Shown in pieces: positions 32,867 to 45,800 of a DNA stretch of 64,000 nt (positions are counted from its first letter, which is position 1; each line of letters begins with the position of its first letter). Location of the stretch: assembly GCA_973895155.1 (NCBI GenBank), contig OZ316898.1, forward strand, positions 14,322,001 to 14,386,000, read 5' to 3'. The notes under the pieces were generated by a model. That model was not told the origin of the DNA, did not search any database, and worked only from the letters and a program-made list of their open reading frames with translations. The position numbers were made by a program, and so were the translations under genes. Source of the DNA: Marsupella aquatica. Taxonomy: Eukaryota; Marchantiophyta.

Positions 32867-35800
32867 TCAGCCACTCCTGCGGTTTTGAAGGTCTGCTGTC
32901 ATATCATCGATAATCTGCATGTACTGTCTGCTTCGTTGGGAGACATGTGCAGCCTGGGGTATATGGAAGGTTGCCCCCTGAGGCTGGTGTGACTGGACCA
33001 TCCCTCTAACGAAGCTACTGCACGAACCGTCAGCCTCGATGCGGTTGGGAACAAGCTCGGAATCAAGCTGCCAATTCGTAGGAGGTATGGGTTCCACCTG
33101 ATCTACTCTCTTTCCTTTGGAAGCCCCGGTGTTCCTTGGGGGTTCTTGGACCTGCGTAATTGGTGGGTACTCTGGGTACAGAGTTCCTTTTCCAGCACTT
33201 TGCTTCCGTAGCATTCTCACAAGTTGAGCTTGTGATAACTCCATCAACTGAAGCAGATAGAGCAAACCATTGTTACAATAGTATCAATCCGAAACTATCC
33301 AATAACGAAACGGGATTCCATAAAATTAAGCCAGTCATGGATGATTCATGCTATCACTGGGCAGCCATATACCCTCCGATCCAGTAACTCAAATATCGAT
33401 ATACTTATGATTATTAAAAGCATGCTACAGTTAAAATCCTTACCTGTTGCAACTCCCACCCGTATTCTGTCAGGCCAAAGTTCAGATCTGCATCCGATTC
33501 TTCGAAATATATTGCTGCTCTATCATACGCCCTGCCACAGCAAAGAGTTCGTTATTGTTTTAGTCTCATTATGTTTTCAATTTACAAAACAATCCTCAAA
33601 ATCGACGTGACTGTCAGAAGAGGGAAATTAAGAGAGTTGACTATACAGCTGTTCTGGGTATAAAACCCGTTTTAGGTGAGAGTTGTACGCTCTTCAAAGG
33701 ATTTTGCGAAGAAATGCAAATAAGAGTGAAAAGGAGGAACTTATGTGAAAAGACTATATTGCTATATTCTAGCAACTTTCGAGATGGCGGCGTGACTATT
33801 TATTCCATGGCGAATATAAAAAATTATGAAGTGCTGAATATTAACTGAAAGAGACCAAGCTATATCAAATTACCCTATGAAGCCTCTCACAACTAACAAA
33901 CTAACTGCCTCAGACAAAAATTAAGAATCGGCTTACTTTGCGGCTCTCTCTGCAGTAGAAGAAGCTCCTGCAATCGCATAGACAATGCTCTTAGTCTCTC
34001 AAGATACTTCTATTCTCCAGGAAAATCACTTAGACAATGCTGTTAGTCTCCCAATATATCTGTTATGCAGGAAAAACGACTGATAAACCTGAAATGTACT
34101 TCGAGCCTAGCCTCTTAAATGACTTCACAGAATACATATATGTGTACGCGTACCTAGATATATTTGTTTTCTGTTGACCCTGCAAAGATTGATGATGCAT
34201 ATGTCAAAGGCTTGTAGAAGATTGTAGAGGAAAACCAAAGAGCCGTTGTCTTTACATCGTATCAAGAATATGTTCAACAAAATGGATGTGTAGTTAACTA
34301 GCCCGGTAGAGATATATAATAGATGAGTTGGGTACAGGCGAGGACTTATCGAAAGAGGGGATCCGCGGAAAATCTGTTTAGACCTACCTCATACAAGAAA
34401 ATTAATGATCTATGACACTCATGAAGCATAACTGTTCAATGATCGAGGAGTTAAACAAAGTGGGTGATTATGGTAGAGAAAAACTACTGACAGCAAGAAA
34501 GAACGTAACTTTAAGTCCCAAATGGGGAACATGAACTTTAAGATTTTAAGAATATGTTGCAGAAGTGATGACCTGATCGATTTCTGGCTAAGATCTAGAG
34601 TACAACGCTACTATAACGAAAGACCGGAAGACGATAAGGTTGCAGTGTCATTCTCAATAAAATAGTCGAGCAAGTGATGACCTGATTGATGTCTAGCTAA
34701 GATCTAGATTACTACGCTACTATAACGAAAGACTAGAAGACGGTAAGGCTGCCGTGTCATTCTCAATAAAATAGTAGAGCAAGCTCTTTAAGTGATCGAA
34801 GTAAAACATTGCTTACAAAACTCAGTCTTATGCTGACGATTTTAGCATCAGTTAGAACCATTTTTTACGAAAGTTTGAACCACATCTCACCAAATGTGTG
34901 CTTCCCATCTCCCTGTCCTCTTATAGTGTGTAACTCCCTTGAAAGGTGAACTCCTGGGTCGGGGCCCATGCCGGGCTGGCCGTCTGCTGACCCTGTGATC
35001 AAACATGAACAAAGCAAAAGTATCAATGCAAATTCATAATATGGAGCACATAGCTCTTATCAGAGGTGAATTGTTTTCATTCCATTGAGTACTAGCCTGC
35101 GTATAAAAAGAACAATGCCCCAGGGTCAGAGTCAAATATATAATGCGATGAACACCATCAATAGGATGAGCAAGCATACAAAGAAGCAACAGAACTGAAT
35201 TGTAGTTCACCATTCCGTTGAGTCTCACATCTTATATTTAAAATCTAGAGGGAAGACATGTATAAAGGGAGGGTATATACTGACATATTTCGAACTGCGC
35301 GTGCACGCAGTCGTGCTGCTGTCGTGCGATCTGGGCGTGGCCGCAGTCGTCCTTCTGTCGTGCGATATGACCGGAGACCCCGCAGGGGACTGGTTGGAGA
35401 CAAAGGTGGCGCGTCGAGAGCTGATGCTCTGGATGGCAACGCTGATCTTCTTGATTCTACAGCAGACACTGATACTCTGAATGGCAACACCGATCCATTT
35501 GATTTCGCGTCAGATGTAGAAGACGACCCGTTGTCAGATGTAGAAGACGCCCCGTTCCACTGATAGGTGTGTATTGATTTGAAATCGACGAAGTCTCCGA
35601 CTCCGTGAAGACAATGTTCCTTACATGCTGCAATTATGTATGGGTACAGGTATGGCATACTTGAAGACTGATAACCAACCGAGTCAATCAGTCCAAGGGT
35701 TTTTAATGGGGTCTGCACATCCGCCTGCTCTTGGACACATGCTAGAGCCAGTAAAGAAGACAACGAGAGAGCACTCCCATCTCCCAACTCAAATTCTCTT

Positions 35801-36033
35801 GCACCTCTGATTGCAACCACTGCGCGTGACTCTTGCTCGTTCCCGGAGAAACTTCTGACTGAGTTGTTCTTCGTCAATGATTCGAAGGGTGGTTTCCCGG
35901 GAAACAGACTCAAGAGCGTGGGTTTCACTTTCGCTCGATTTACCCCGTCACTCCCGAAAGCAGTATACGGGATCTTATCAAGAGTAAATCCAATGGGGCT
36001 GCCATAAAGGTCCGCTTGATGTCCGGGATCCAT
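32867..36033 (-). CDS. APETALA2-type (euAP2) transcription factor gene with a single AP2 repeat
   Basis: Minus-strand exons: exon 1 from ATG 36033 to a donor not settled (about 35281 or earlier), then 34992-34891, 34179-34154 (26 nt), 33967-33937 (31 nt), 33531-33444 and 33247-32867. Exons 2-5 read straight through AP2 repeat 1: [42 protein letters not shown] and [11 protein letters not shown]. The linker [18 protein letters not shown] follows, as in euAP2 proteins between repeats 1 and 2. The 26- and 31-nt micro-exons sit where euAP2 genes have them. AP2 proteins bind DNA and regulate development. Repeat 2 is absent: the last exon goes on for about 100 residues of unrelated sequence to the stop. 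The usual Phe of YLGxF is Ser. No miR172-like site was seen. Exon 2 needs a phase-2 donor, so exon 1 or an unseen exon remains uncertain. Confidence 0.75.
34565..34780 (-). repeat. 109-bp tandem duplication in an AP2-gene intron
   Basis: Two copies start GTGATGACCTGAT at 34565 and 34674 and share the end TGTCATTCTCAATAAAATAG. They differ at several sites, so the duplication is not very recent. They lie wholly within the intron between the AP2 exons 34992-34891 and 34179-34154. Confidence 0.9.
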
Positions 36034-37244
36034 TATGATAGCTTATTATCGTGGGGACGATCCTGCAATATATCCACGACTAATGAGTTAGCAACAGAGG
36101 CTCATCGGAATATTGTGAGTTAGCAACAGAGGCTCATAGGAATATTATGAGAACTCCGTATGTTTTCTCGGTGAGAGTATGTTAGTCCTAAGAACTGTTG
36201 AGAAATAAAGCAACGTACGATCTCCTTGATCGAGCAGCTTCTTCAATTAACAACATCAGTGCCTTACTTGAATATGATCACAGCTAATATAAATGACTAT
36301 AATTATGAAAGGCCACACTATAATTCATGCGTTCCACTAGCTTGTAGCTCTGACATTAATTACTAAACGACGACAACAGGCCGAGACTGGATTGTCAGAA
36401 ACTAAGAACTAAGTTGTCCTGATCAGCGCGCAGTGACTGATACGTAGGACTCAGATAACAGAAAGGATAGAGTTCGTTTATCCAGCTGAATCAGATGCTG
36501 AGTGATACCTACTAGGTGACAGCTAATTGTCCCGCAAAAGGCTTCGATGTTCCCAGTTCCACAGTCTTGGACAATAAACGTTGCACGGTAAAGATTTTCA
36601 GATCTTCAATGCTGAAAAAAACAGCAAAGGCCACACCATTAATTAGCGACGGTGAGATGATAATACACAACAACACAAAATCGTTGAGCAAGAGTTCGTC
36701 CTCTAGTTCGTCACAACTTCTTCAGTACGAGCTTCAATAGCGAATTGGGAAATAGCAGTACAGATTCCCCCTCCTGCAAGAACTGATACTACATCCTTTC
36801 TGTCTATGGATGGGTGGATCTTTTATGAGATATCGTCAAGAGGTATACTGTCGTTTGGTGCGATTCAGCTGTATAAAGAGACATGCATCCACAAGAAATC
36901 TCGATACCGGAAAACATTCTTGCGGAAGAACTGCTCCGGTGGAAAGGAGAGTGTGGGAGACGATACTGTGATTTACACGGAAAGTAACGTGTCGATACAT
37001 ATTATTCTACGTATCTCAAAGGAATGCAACGAACCTCCGGGAAACCCCAGAGGGAACGGAACAATGTTTCCAATATTTCATAATAACACACGGAGGAGAA
37101 AGAAAACATTGTACATGCAGAAATGAAATAGGTTGTATCAACTAAGTCGACAAACAAGTGTAGCAAATCGAAGAGCAGTATGCCACCAGACTGCCGAATC
37201 AGCGCCGTTCAATTGCTTGACGATACATAAACAGCTCACGAGGA

Positions 37245-37370
37245 AGGAACGAGTCGAACCCTGAGATATGAAGATAACCCTCGGCTCGAGAGCTCAATTT
37301 CCTCTTAAAGAGGTGGGTTGGGCGCTCGCATATGATAATCGGAGCGTGGTTCGATCCCTTTATAAAGTGT
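37245..37370. other. Two opposed tRNA-like (box B-like) segments
   Basis: GTGGTTCGATCCC lies on the plus strand at about 37347-37359 and AGGGTTCGACTC on the minus strand at about 37250-37261. The minus segment has a 6-of-7 acceptor-like pairing (GAGGAAA with GTTCCTC) but is about ten bases too short and its T-stem does not pair. Neither is a convincing functional tRNA. They may be pseudo-tRNAs or SINE heads. Confidence 0.3.
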
Positions 37371-38504
37371 AATGCTGCATCCGCTGTCTACGTGACAAAT
37401 GCTTTCAAGCATGAGCTCTACGGAAATTGTAATGAACAGAAGCTTTCTCTAAGCAGATTTACGACGTACGGGAGAACGTTGAGATGAATTCATTGGTTCG
37501 AGCACTGGGAGACACTAGTCAATTTTCTCAAGCTTCGTCTGCCTCTCAGTGTAGCAAGGGGGCCGTGATATTGGGCTCACTTAGCCACCAAAACTCAAAA
37601 ACAAAGGATAAGGCCGGAAAGCCAACCCTCAGTGAAAAATCATAACAGAGGGTTTTCACCATTAGTAGCAACATACACGAGGGAGTAGAAAACACACATG
37701 CCTGGATATTAAAACACCAAATTGACAATACCTTTAACGAGAATATAGGATTAAAGATTGATTATTTAATTTGTCTTCTTTCCCCCAAAAAATATTTCTG
37801 TTAATACTTACTTAGGAGGTTTTTTGTAAACCACAACTGCACCAATAAAAAGCCATGTTTATTGTAAAGTGCCCAGGCTCAGGGCTTTGAGCTCCACAAA
37901 AGGCAGTGAGAGCAACACTAGCTTTTAATGGTGAGGCACTCTTCACCAAGGACAGGAATAATAACTCATGAGGGAGGGAATGGGGCTTTTATATGGGCAA
38001 GTGTGGTTTGACAGAACTTTGGGCCGGGTTGAACTCACTCTAAGATTTATTTTTGCTTAGTGCCATCAGTTTTGGTACTGCCAATCATCATGTACCACTT
38101 GGACCATCTTTATTTAAAACTGGCTTGTTGAATTAATGAAGGAGACACTAATGCATACCTTCAACATGCATACTTTCAACATGCGGTCTTGCAGAAGCTC
38201 CTTTACATATACCTGGGAGAGTTTCCCACTGGCTCGAATCCTGGGAGATCTTGATAATAGTCATTGCAAGAGGTAACAAGAGTAATTTCACATTGGTCCT
38301 CAGTTTACAGTTTGATACAATTTTCATTCTCTTCATCCGTCATTGAAGTAGTACCTTTCTCCTAGTTTTCCTTGTTTGAACGACCACAATCTGGAAGCCC
38401 ACCTTTCCGCTCTTTCCTCTTCCACTGTGTACCTGATTTGGTAATTTCTCTTTCCCTCTACAGCTATATGTAGTTTCAGCTCATGTGTTCAATTCTTGAT
38501 CTCC

Positions 38505-38855
38505 CAGCTACAGTCCCTCATTCTCCTGGGCCCTCTCCCGTGCCACTCATATCTTCTTGCGCTCTCCCATACTCTCTTCTTAGCCTCCATATCCTTACAG
38601 TGTACCAATCTCTGCCTCCTCGAGTTACACCCGGGCCGGGTTACACCTCACTTTCACCTTAGGGTCCTCCGTGATCGTCCTGCTACAGTTCATCTTTCTA
38701 TTGGGCCCTCTCCTGTGCCCACTCCAACTCTTCTTGCGCTCTCCTCTCTTCTTAACCTCCATAAATTCCTTGCAGTGTATCAATCTCTGCCTCCTCAACT
38801 TAGACTTCACCATCCCCTCAGGGTCCTTCGTGTTAAATCTATCGTTTCCGCCCTT
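38505..38855 (+). repeat. Imperfect tandem duplication, about 173 bp
   Basis: CTACAGTCCCTCATTCTCCT-like sequence at about 38508 recurs as CTACAGTTCATCTTTCTA at about 38682, and both continue GGGCCCTCTCC..CTTCTTGCGCTCTCC..CAATCTCTGCCTCCTC. Pyrimidine-rich, with no coding function apparent. Confidence 0.75.
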
Positions 38856-41800
38856 CAATTTGTCAACGAAACAACTCGGCCTTATTTACCACTTAGAAGT
38901 GTCTTGATTACCATGGGAACACATAAAGGCGTAACACAAAACAATGATGACTAAATGAAGTACACACTTGTCTTGTCTCACCACAGTACTCAGGCCTAAC
39001 ACTAACACAAAAGTTCGTAACCGTACTGGTGGTTAGCTGTCTCTTTAGCATTAATTACTGACTTAGCTGGGCAGGGGTAACGCAAGTAGGTAGCTAACCT
39101 ATGAATCTCAGAATTTCCTACTCATCTCAAAACACTAGTGCCACATCAGCCCTAGAATCAGCCTCTAGAAGAACATAACAAAAGAAAATGCAGTACAGAA
39201 ACCTCTGGCATTCGGGCCAAGTAATTAAACAAAAGGCTTGCTGGTCAAAGTCTAAATGACGGCCTACTAGCTTCAGGTCATGATGAAAAGTGGCTGCTCG
39301 TGGCCCTATTACAATAGATCTAGTAGGCACTCTACTTAGCCAGGGTTGCCCCTACTTGCACACCCGGCCATGACAGACCCAAGGTTCACCATCAACATTG
39401 CTTTACTTACACACAACTATATATATACTAGTATCATGTCAGTACCTAAACACGTTGAAAGTTTGTAGGTATGTCAATTGAACTGATATCTCTCGATCAC
39501 TCAGGATTAGAAAATTAGCGTCTGAGAAAAAGTGAAACGAAGGATAAGAATGAAGATCTTCAAATAAATCGGCCCCATGCACCTTCGCTTCACCTGCAAG
39601 GTCCAGACGTGTAAGTTTGTAGCTAACTCAATTAAAAATTATATCTCTCACTCGGGATTAATGACTAAGTAAGAAAAAAATGAACGCTTGGATGTCGCGC
39701 GAGAAAATCTATTAGCTTCATATCATTATCCTAGAAGAAATTTCCCTCCCACCTTGGCTTCTCCTGCAAGGTACAGACACAAATTAAGACTTAGGGTCAA
39801 TTAAAATATGGTCAGCTGCACTGGTAGGTAAGGTACGGGTTTTCTACTTGAAACACAGTAGTGGTGTGACGTATCCGTTAAGGTTGGTCAGATTATGCAA
39901 CAGTGCCGCTGAATTGTCCGCTAATTCCGCAAATTGCTCCCTTGAGCCGGAGAGTTTGATGTGACTGGCCTCTACCTGCGATGCAGCCATTTCAGAAACG
40001 TTTGATCGGACGCTCCCTTGCCAAACTAATACCGCATTGCTGATGCGTGGTTCGTACCTTCAGGGCCCACCGCTCAACGATCAGCTGAGAGGATCGACAT
40101 CTCCCCATTCCAGTCTCTTTCATCACGTGGTCTGGAAATGCGCTACTTCAATATCACAATGGGGAATCGAGAAGCGCAGTGACGCGGGACCCACTGAGTC
40201 AACGCCAATTATGACTTTTCAATGGAATATATAAATCCTCTTAGCAATCCATCCATAGATAAGGACCACAATTTTCAGCTCACACTTGAATTATTTCCTC
40301 GTTATTCCTGGATGTATAGGTATTTCGAAAAATCTTGCATAGGCGCGCGTCTTCATATCATCCAGATTTATACAGATTTTCCTCTTGTCAAGTATTTTTC
40401 TGCTGCTGTAATATATAGTCAGTGAGCTTAATTTCCTGTCTTGATTTTCTAACAAGGCACGATGAATATAAGTCCTTCCGTACAAAATGCTCATTGTGTG
40501 ATTTAAACTCATAGCTCGAACATGACTGCATTGCGTTGGACGGTGAGTCTCAAAACCAGTCACCTCCGATATTGACGATCTGAGCTCTGGGCCTGGCAAT
40601 CTGGACAGTGTCGGCCGTAGTTGGCCCCAGCCCGAAGCAAACGTGCTGGCATGCTATTGGAGCCTGGGGAGCATGCGGTTGAATGTGGACCGGTGAAAGA
40701 AATTAAAAAACACATGCCGTGGTGAGGAGGCAAAATTTCAAGATCAAGGACCCATGCCAATTCGAAAGGCCAAGTAGATCAGTATTTCAGTCCTAGCTTG
40801 CATGGGTCCTAAGAGTACAATCGGCACATCACCTCGCCTTGAAACGCCAACAACTATCTATCACAAATCAGTCTAATCTTCATTTTGGGTACGTTAGGTC
40901 CGCGCAGTTTCTCCTGTGTACTACAACGCTAAGGGATGTACCAACTTGCAGGTTTGGGGTGGATCCTCACGTCATCTGAGTGACTACTTAGTAAAAGGAA
41001 CACAAGCTACAAGTACAGTGCTGGAGCCAAGTTACGGAAGTTCTCATTACTTCCTGCATGGGACAAGGGACACCTACATTGGGCCCAGTTAAATCAATAT
41101 CGTCAGCTTTTCTCCAAGACTATGCCGTTTAGGCTTATTACTCATAATTTTCTGTAAATAAATTTTTCAAGATTTTTACAAATTTGCTATATAGTAAATT
41201 GATCATTTTTTCATAATTTACAATGTTTTTGTTTAACATTTTGATTATAAACTGAACGGTTTGAATATACAGATCCCATGGACCATGACTTGGTTTAATT
41301 GAATGCAAATGCACCATGACTTGCCTGATATGGTATCAAAATTTGGCCTTCTTATCTTGAACTTTTTCGTGTGCATAACTCATTCATGGTGGGGTTTATA
41401 TATCACACTGCCAAAGAACAAAGTGTACTTAATTGGGACAAAGTCACACTGTCTTGCTGTTGTCATATCCAAACATATTGGTGTCTGGTCAATAGGGGAA
41501 AAACTTTTGATTGGCCAGGAAATGGGGAGCAGACATGAAGATTAAACCAGATGGGAGGCACAATCATGCAGGACTTCTGGCAAGGGATGTACAGGATTCC
41601 TGGTCATATACTAGGGAGAGGGGAGGTAGATCGAGGAGAGAAAAATGAAAAGTAGAGGAGGCATTGAGAGGGACAAGTGATGTTAAGTGATAGCTAGAGG
41701 GGATGGAGGAAGAGTCTCACTTACAAATTTTATGATTATTTTAGAAATGTTTGTGCCTCTTTTACATTTCCTTGGCAGCGTCCGCTGAGTCTCACTATTT

Positions 41801-42610
41801 GGAGTATCCCATCAAGTATGAACGTTTTGATGGCTTGCAGACGTAGTCAGACACACTAAAACTCTAGGGCGTGTTTTTTTATACCTATTCCAAAAATTAT
41901 CTAAAAACTATATTTTTCTTACTGTCTAGTCTCTTTATCACAAAATTGGATTTCAAGGACCCTAAGTAATGTACTTATACAAGAAAGTTAGAGTATTCTC
42001 TGACATAGGATTCAATAAAATGCTCAATTATATGCTTTGTCACATGTGATGTGTCATTTTTGTATTGCAAGACACTCAAGCCTAAGCCTGGATCTTTGCC
42101 CCCTCAAAGCCTCTTGCATTGCCCTACACTTTAAAGTAGTTTGTCCTCTTCTCAAAACTATTCACGCTAAAAGAGGCATGGGCGTGTGGTAGCTCGGCAT
42201 GGGTGTGTGGTGCCTCACTTGAGATTGATAGGTCTTGGGTTCAAATGTTGCAATGTTGTACGTGGTTGAATTGTTCCTTTTGTGTGGGGTTTCATAGATT
42301 CCCCTTAAATTTTTGTTATTTTGTAGAAAACTCTTCATTCACACATTCCCCAACCACACAATTAAACCCCACTTAAACCTGACTCTTTACCTGTTTTCTC
42401 CCAACGATGCAACTATTGCCTTGACATCCAAGTAAGACTCTTAATAATATCCTCACTCACCATCTTCCATGCATGTCAAGCATCACGTTACTGAATTGAA
42501 TTCTCCTTGTTTGCCCAGCTGATTTCTACCTCCCCTACCCTAGATTGTAATCCCTCTAACCCTCCTTTTTTAATCTTCTTTCCATTAATTTTGCACTTAC
42601 AATTTTTGCC

Positions 42611-42858
42611 CTCAGGAGTTTTATTTCCATAAAAATGGCATATCACGTGCAACAAAGAATAGGTTCATTTTATTGGTTCTAAGAGAAAACTTAAGAATTT
42701 TTGCAGAAGAATAATAGGGTATTTTAAATTCAATTTGAGACTTATAAGAAAAGTAGGGTCTTTTTAATCCAATTTGGAATATTCCAACTTTATAGGGGTT
42801 TCAAGGCCTAAAAATGTCGCAGGTGATGGGGAGGTCCCCATATAGTGAGACCCCGGAG
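42611..42858 (+). mobile_element. Small TIR element (MITE-like), copy 2, 248 bp
   Basis: The ends are CTCAGGAGTTTTATTTCCAT and (reversed) CTCCGGGGTCTCACTATATGG. It is flanked by perfect 8-bp repeats TTTTTGCC (42603-42610 and 42859-42866). Its interior matches copy 1 closely except for a missing segment near the 3' end (copy 1 has extra AATATTCC and T-rich sequence). Confidence 0.9.
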
Positions 42859-42866
42859 TTTTTGCC

Positions 42867-45800
42867 TTGCCTCCCAACCTACGCTCACAGTCTCTTCCTG
42901 GTCTCTTTTGAGTAATTTGCTCGGCATGCAATATTTTGTTATAACCATATATCTTACCCCGCATCCTGCCCACATCTTCCAGATCAATAGCACTCTTGGT
43001 ATCACAACAGCATACTTATTGAGCAACCCTATCTTCCATGGTGACCAACTTACTTTTCCTAGCTCCATGTTTGTCCAGCTCCTGCTGCCGCTCATTCTCT
43101 CCCACTTAATTTTCATGACTCCTGCCTTAATTAGTTCTCTTTCACCTACGTTTTCAAGTTTCTTCCCTGTCTGACCATGTAACGTGTCTCTCTCTGCTAT
43201 CCACAACTCAAGCCTAGCTTCTTTTCATCATCCCGCAATTTTTCCCTACCAGATTGTAAACACTTTAGCTTGTACTGACTCAATTAATGACAAGATTTGG
43301 GGTAACCATGGGCATTTAAGAAGTTGATAAATCAAGTATATCAAAGACGGCAAGCCACCAATGGTCACCCAAAGGCTTTGCAAAGCATAGCAAGCCTGGG
43401 ACCAATAGCATGATTGGGTTTTTGGACTCTTCAATGTGTGGCTGGAAAAAGTGGGCAGTCCAAAAGAATGATGGTCTGCCATCAGTTAATTAGGCAATTC
43501 AATAGGTTAATGAGTCGTATTTGTCTAGAGAAGGAGATAATTCATGATTATGATTGAGGACATTTGCATGAGTAGCCAAAGCCAGATAACACTCTTTGCT
43601 CTTAAGTTTTTAAATATTTTTAAGAGGGCGTAAGGGGCCATATATTTACTCCCAGCCGGGCTCCCAGCCAGTGGCGGCAAAACCAGCAGCTGCACTCAAA
43701 GGCAATATTCAAGCAAGGCAAACCCTCCAAATTAACACCCGTAGCATTTTTTACAGAAACCTAGGGATGGGTCTGGCCAACTAGATTGACAGCTTGAGAC
43801 CAGAGTGAGTCAGCATCGGCCATCTGGTGATTATCCTATGAGCATTTTATTTGGTCTTTCTTACATAACAATGTAAAAGCTTGAACGGAAGGGAAGGATC
43901 ACAGAGGGATGAAAAATTGGATCACTATATTAGACTTTGTTAAAAGCACTAGAGAATGATTGAAAAATGACATGAGCCTGTTCAGGTGCATTGATGATCA
44001 AATCTTAACAAACTCATTAAAGTTGGAATGGACACTTCGGTTTAACTTCGAAGTTCCACATCGATCGCTGCTTACCAGTTAGCTGGAATCAGGGGACGAT
44101 AGAACCAACATACGTGTCTTTAGGGATGTGTTGCCCCGGCCAAGGTTATCAGCAGGTGATGGTAATGTGGAAAAGAACAAAAACAGCCAAAGCATGATTG
44201 ATGATCTTAGCTGGTTCCCCACGTAATTTACGCAGGACAATGACAAGCACTACAGCCCCTGGTAGGTAGCTCCAGTCGAACACGATCTGAATTTCTTATT
44301 GTAAGTTGTACAAATCACCACCGATTCCAGACATGGATGGTGCGTCCCGTCAGCATAAACTAATGCAATTTTATGCTAGTAATTGTCATCCGTGATGATG
44401 AGACATAGACCATGGTACAGGAAAGTAAAGAATATATGTCAACTGTATGACCTGCCTGCTGTATAGCTACTTGCCTACGTACGAGATTGGTTCCGTCTAC
44501 GATCATGTTACCTCTGAGCAAGTGGGCGAGAGGGAGAGGGGCCGGATGCAAAGGCCACCAGGCAAGGATCGATCGAGCTGATGTCAAGCACATAAGGCCG
44601 GTCCCAAACGGAACAATTCACACTTAAATATCAGACCTGCATGAAATGCAAATGTCCAACCTTAGTTTACTGTCGTCACCGTGACTATTGTAGTTGTGGT
44701 TGTTATCAATCAACAGTAACGAGTACAATATACCTCATAAAGGTTTGATGAATGCTTTTGTGACATCATGTATTTTTCGGAATATATTTTTCGGAAATTC
44801 TTGCCCGGCATGTTGTCAACCTGACTATAAGGTGAACCAGCTGGAACAATGAGGTCCAATAGACACAACAATTAATTACAGCATAAGGTAGATGAAGAGA
44901 GATTTGCTGTAGCTTGAGAATGGTGCCAAGCCACAGTTGTACTAAAGCAACACGTAAAACTGCTTTGGATACGTACTTTTCAATCCATGTGATATGATAG
45001 TCACATACTTGGCTTTTCAACTTATGAAGCTGAGATGTTTCACTGGCTACTATAACAATTACCAATCAAATTATATGAACCACTCCAATATGCAAAACAG
45101 CCAAACCTTCAGCGCAGTTTTCAAATAGTAAACGGCCGCAATGAATCCTGGCCGTTGGCTTTATTAAACCTTCAATTCATGCCAATCCAATTAGCCAGAA
45201 ACCCTACCTGCCCTTGGTCCTGTCTGTGGAGATTTTCTCCCTGCGCGCCTAGTGTACCTCCCCGCACTGCCACACTGTCCCAATCTGCATGCATGGGATG
45301 CATCTTCTCCCAGGGTGCGGGAGGCCCTAGCTCATCCTCCCTCCCTGGCTGATGCACCCGTGATGGCACTCACTCTGCCTCCATCGTGCAGGGAGGGGGG
45401 CCCCCTTGCCCTCCTTCCCTGCCCTCCCTTACAAGCATCAATTCACGCCCTCAATTTCCCTTGCAACATCACTTTTGCAACAATATTTATCTGCAACAAT
45501 ACCAGCAATGCACACACCGGGTACCAGGCCCGTGACCAAAGGGGTCAATCACAAAGGCTGAATTATTATATTACATGGCTACTAGGTGTGCTAAACCACA
45601 ACTCAGGGCATAAGATGACCACCAGCCCTGCCTAAGCCATGCATAATCACCCTACCCGATCCAGACTGATGTTCCAGTGGGTTGCAGAGCCTACCATGGT
45701 CACCCATGGCTTGCAGAGCCTACTCGAGGTCTTGCAAGGCCCATTGCCTTTAACCTACCTGCAGGTCACTGCCTCCCTTCCCATAGTCAGCACCTCCCTT

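Larger units (their letters stand above)
36034..42602. other. Intergenic stretch
   Basis: No gene was recognised. Short open frames at 36516-36740 and 36806-37126 are unremarkable and may be part of the upstream region of the AP2-like gene. Present are an opposed pair of tRNA-like segments at about 37245-37370, an imperfect tandem duplication at 38505-38855 and a tRNA/SINE-like promoter segment at about 42172-42255. Confidence 0.4.

Noticed and set aside
32867-33247. miR172 target site in the last AP2-gene exon
   Set aside because: The nearest match (around GCAGATTATCGATGAT on the minus strand) fails in the core of the site.
35258-35563. Plus-strand 101-codon frame rich in Arg and Asp
   Set aside because: It lies antisense to exon 1 of the AP2-like gene, and its composition is explained by the repeated Arg/Ser/Pro codons on the other strand.
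37300-37372. Functional tRNA gene
   Set aside because: The T-loop motif is good, but acceptor and anticodon stems do not pair, so it was kept only as a tRNA-like segment.
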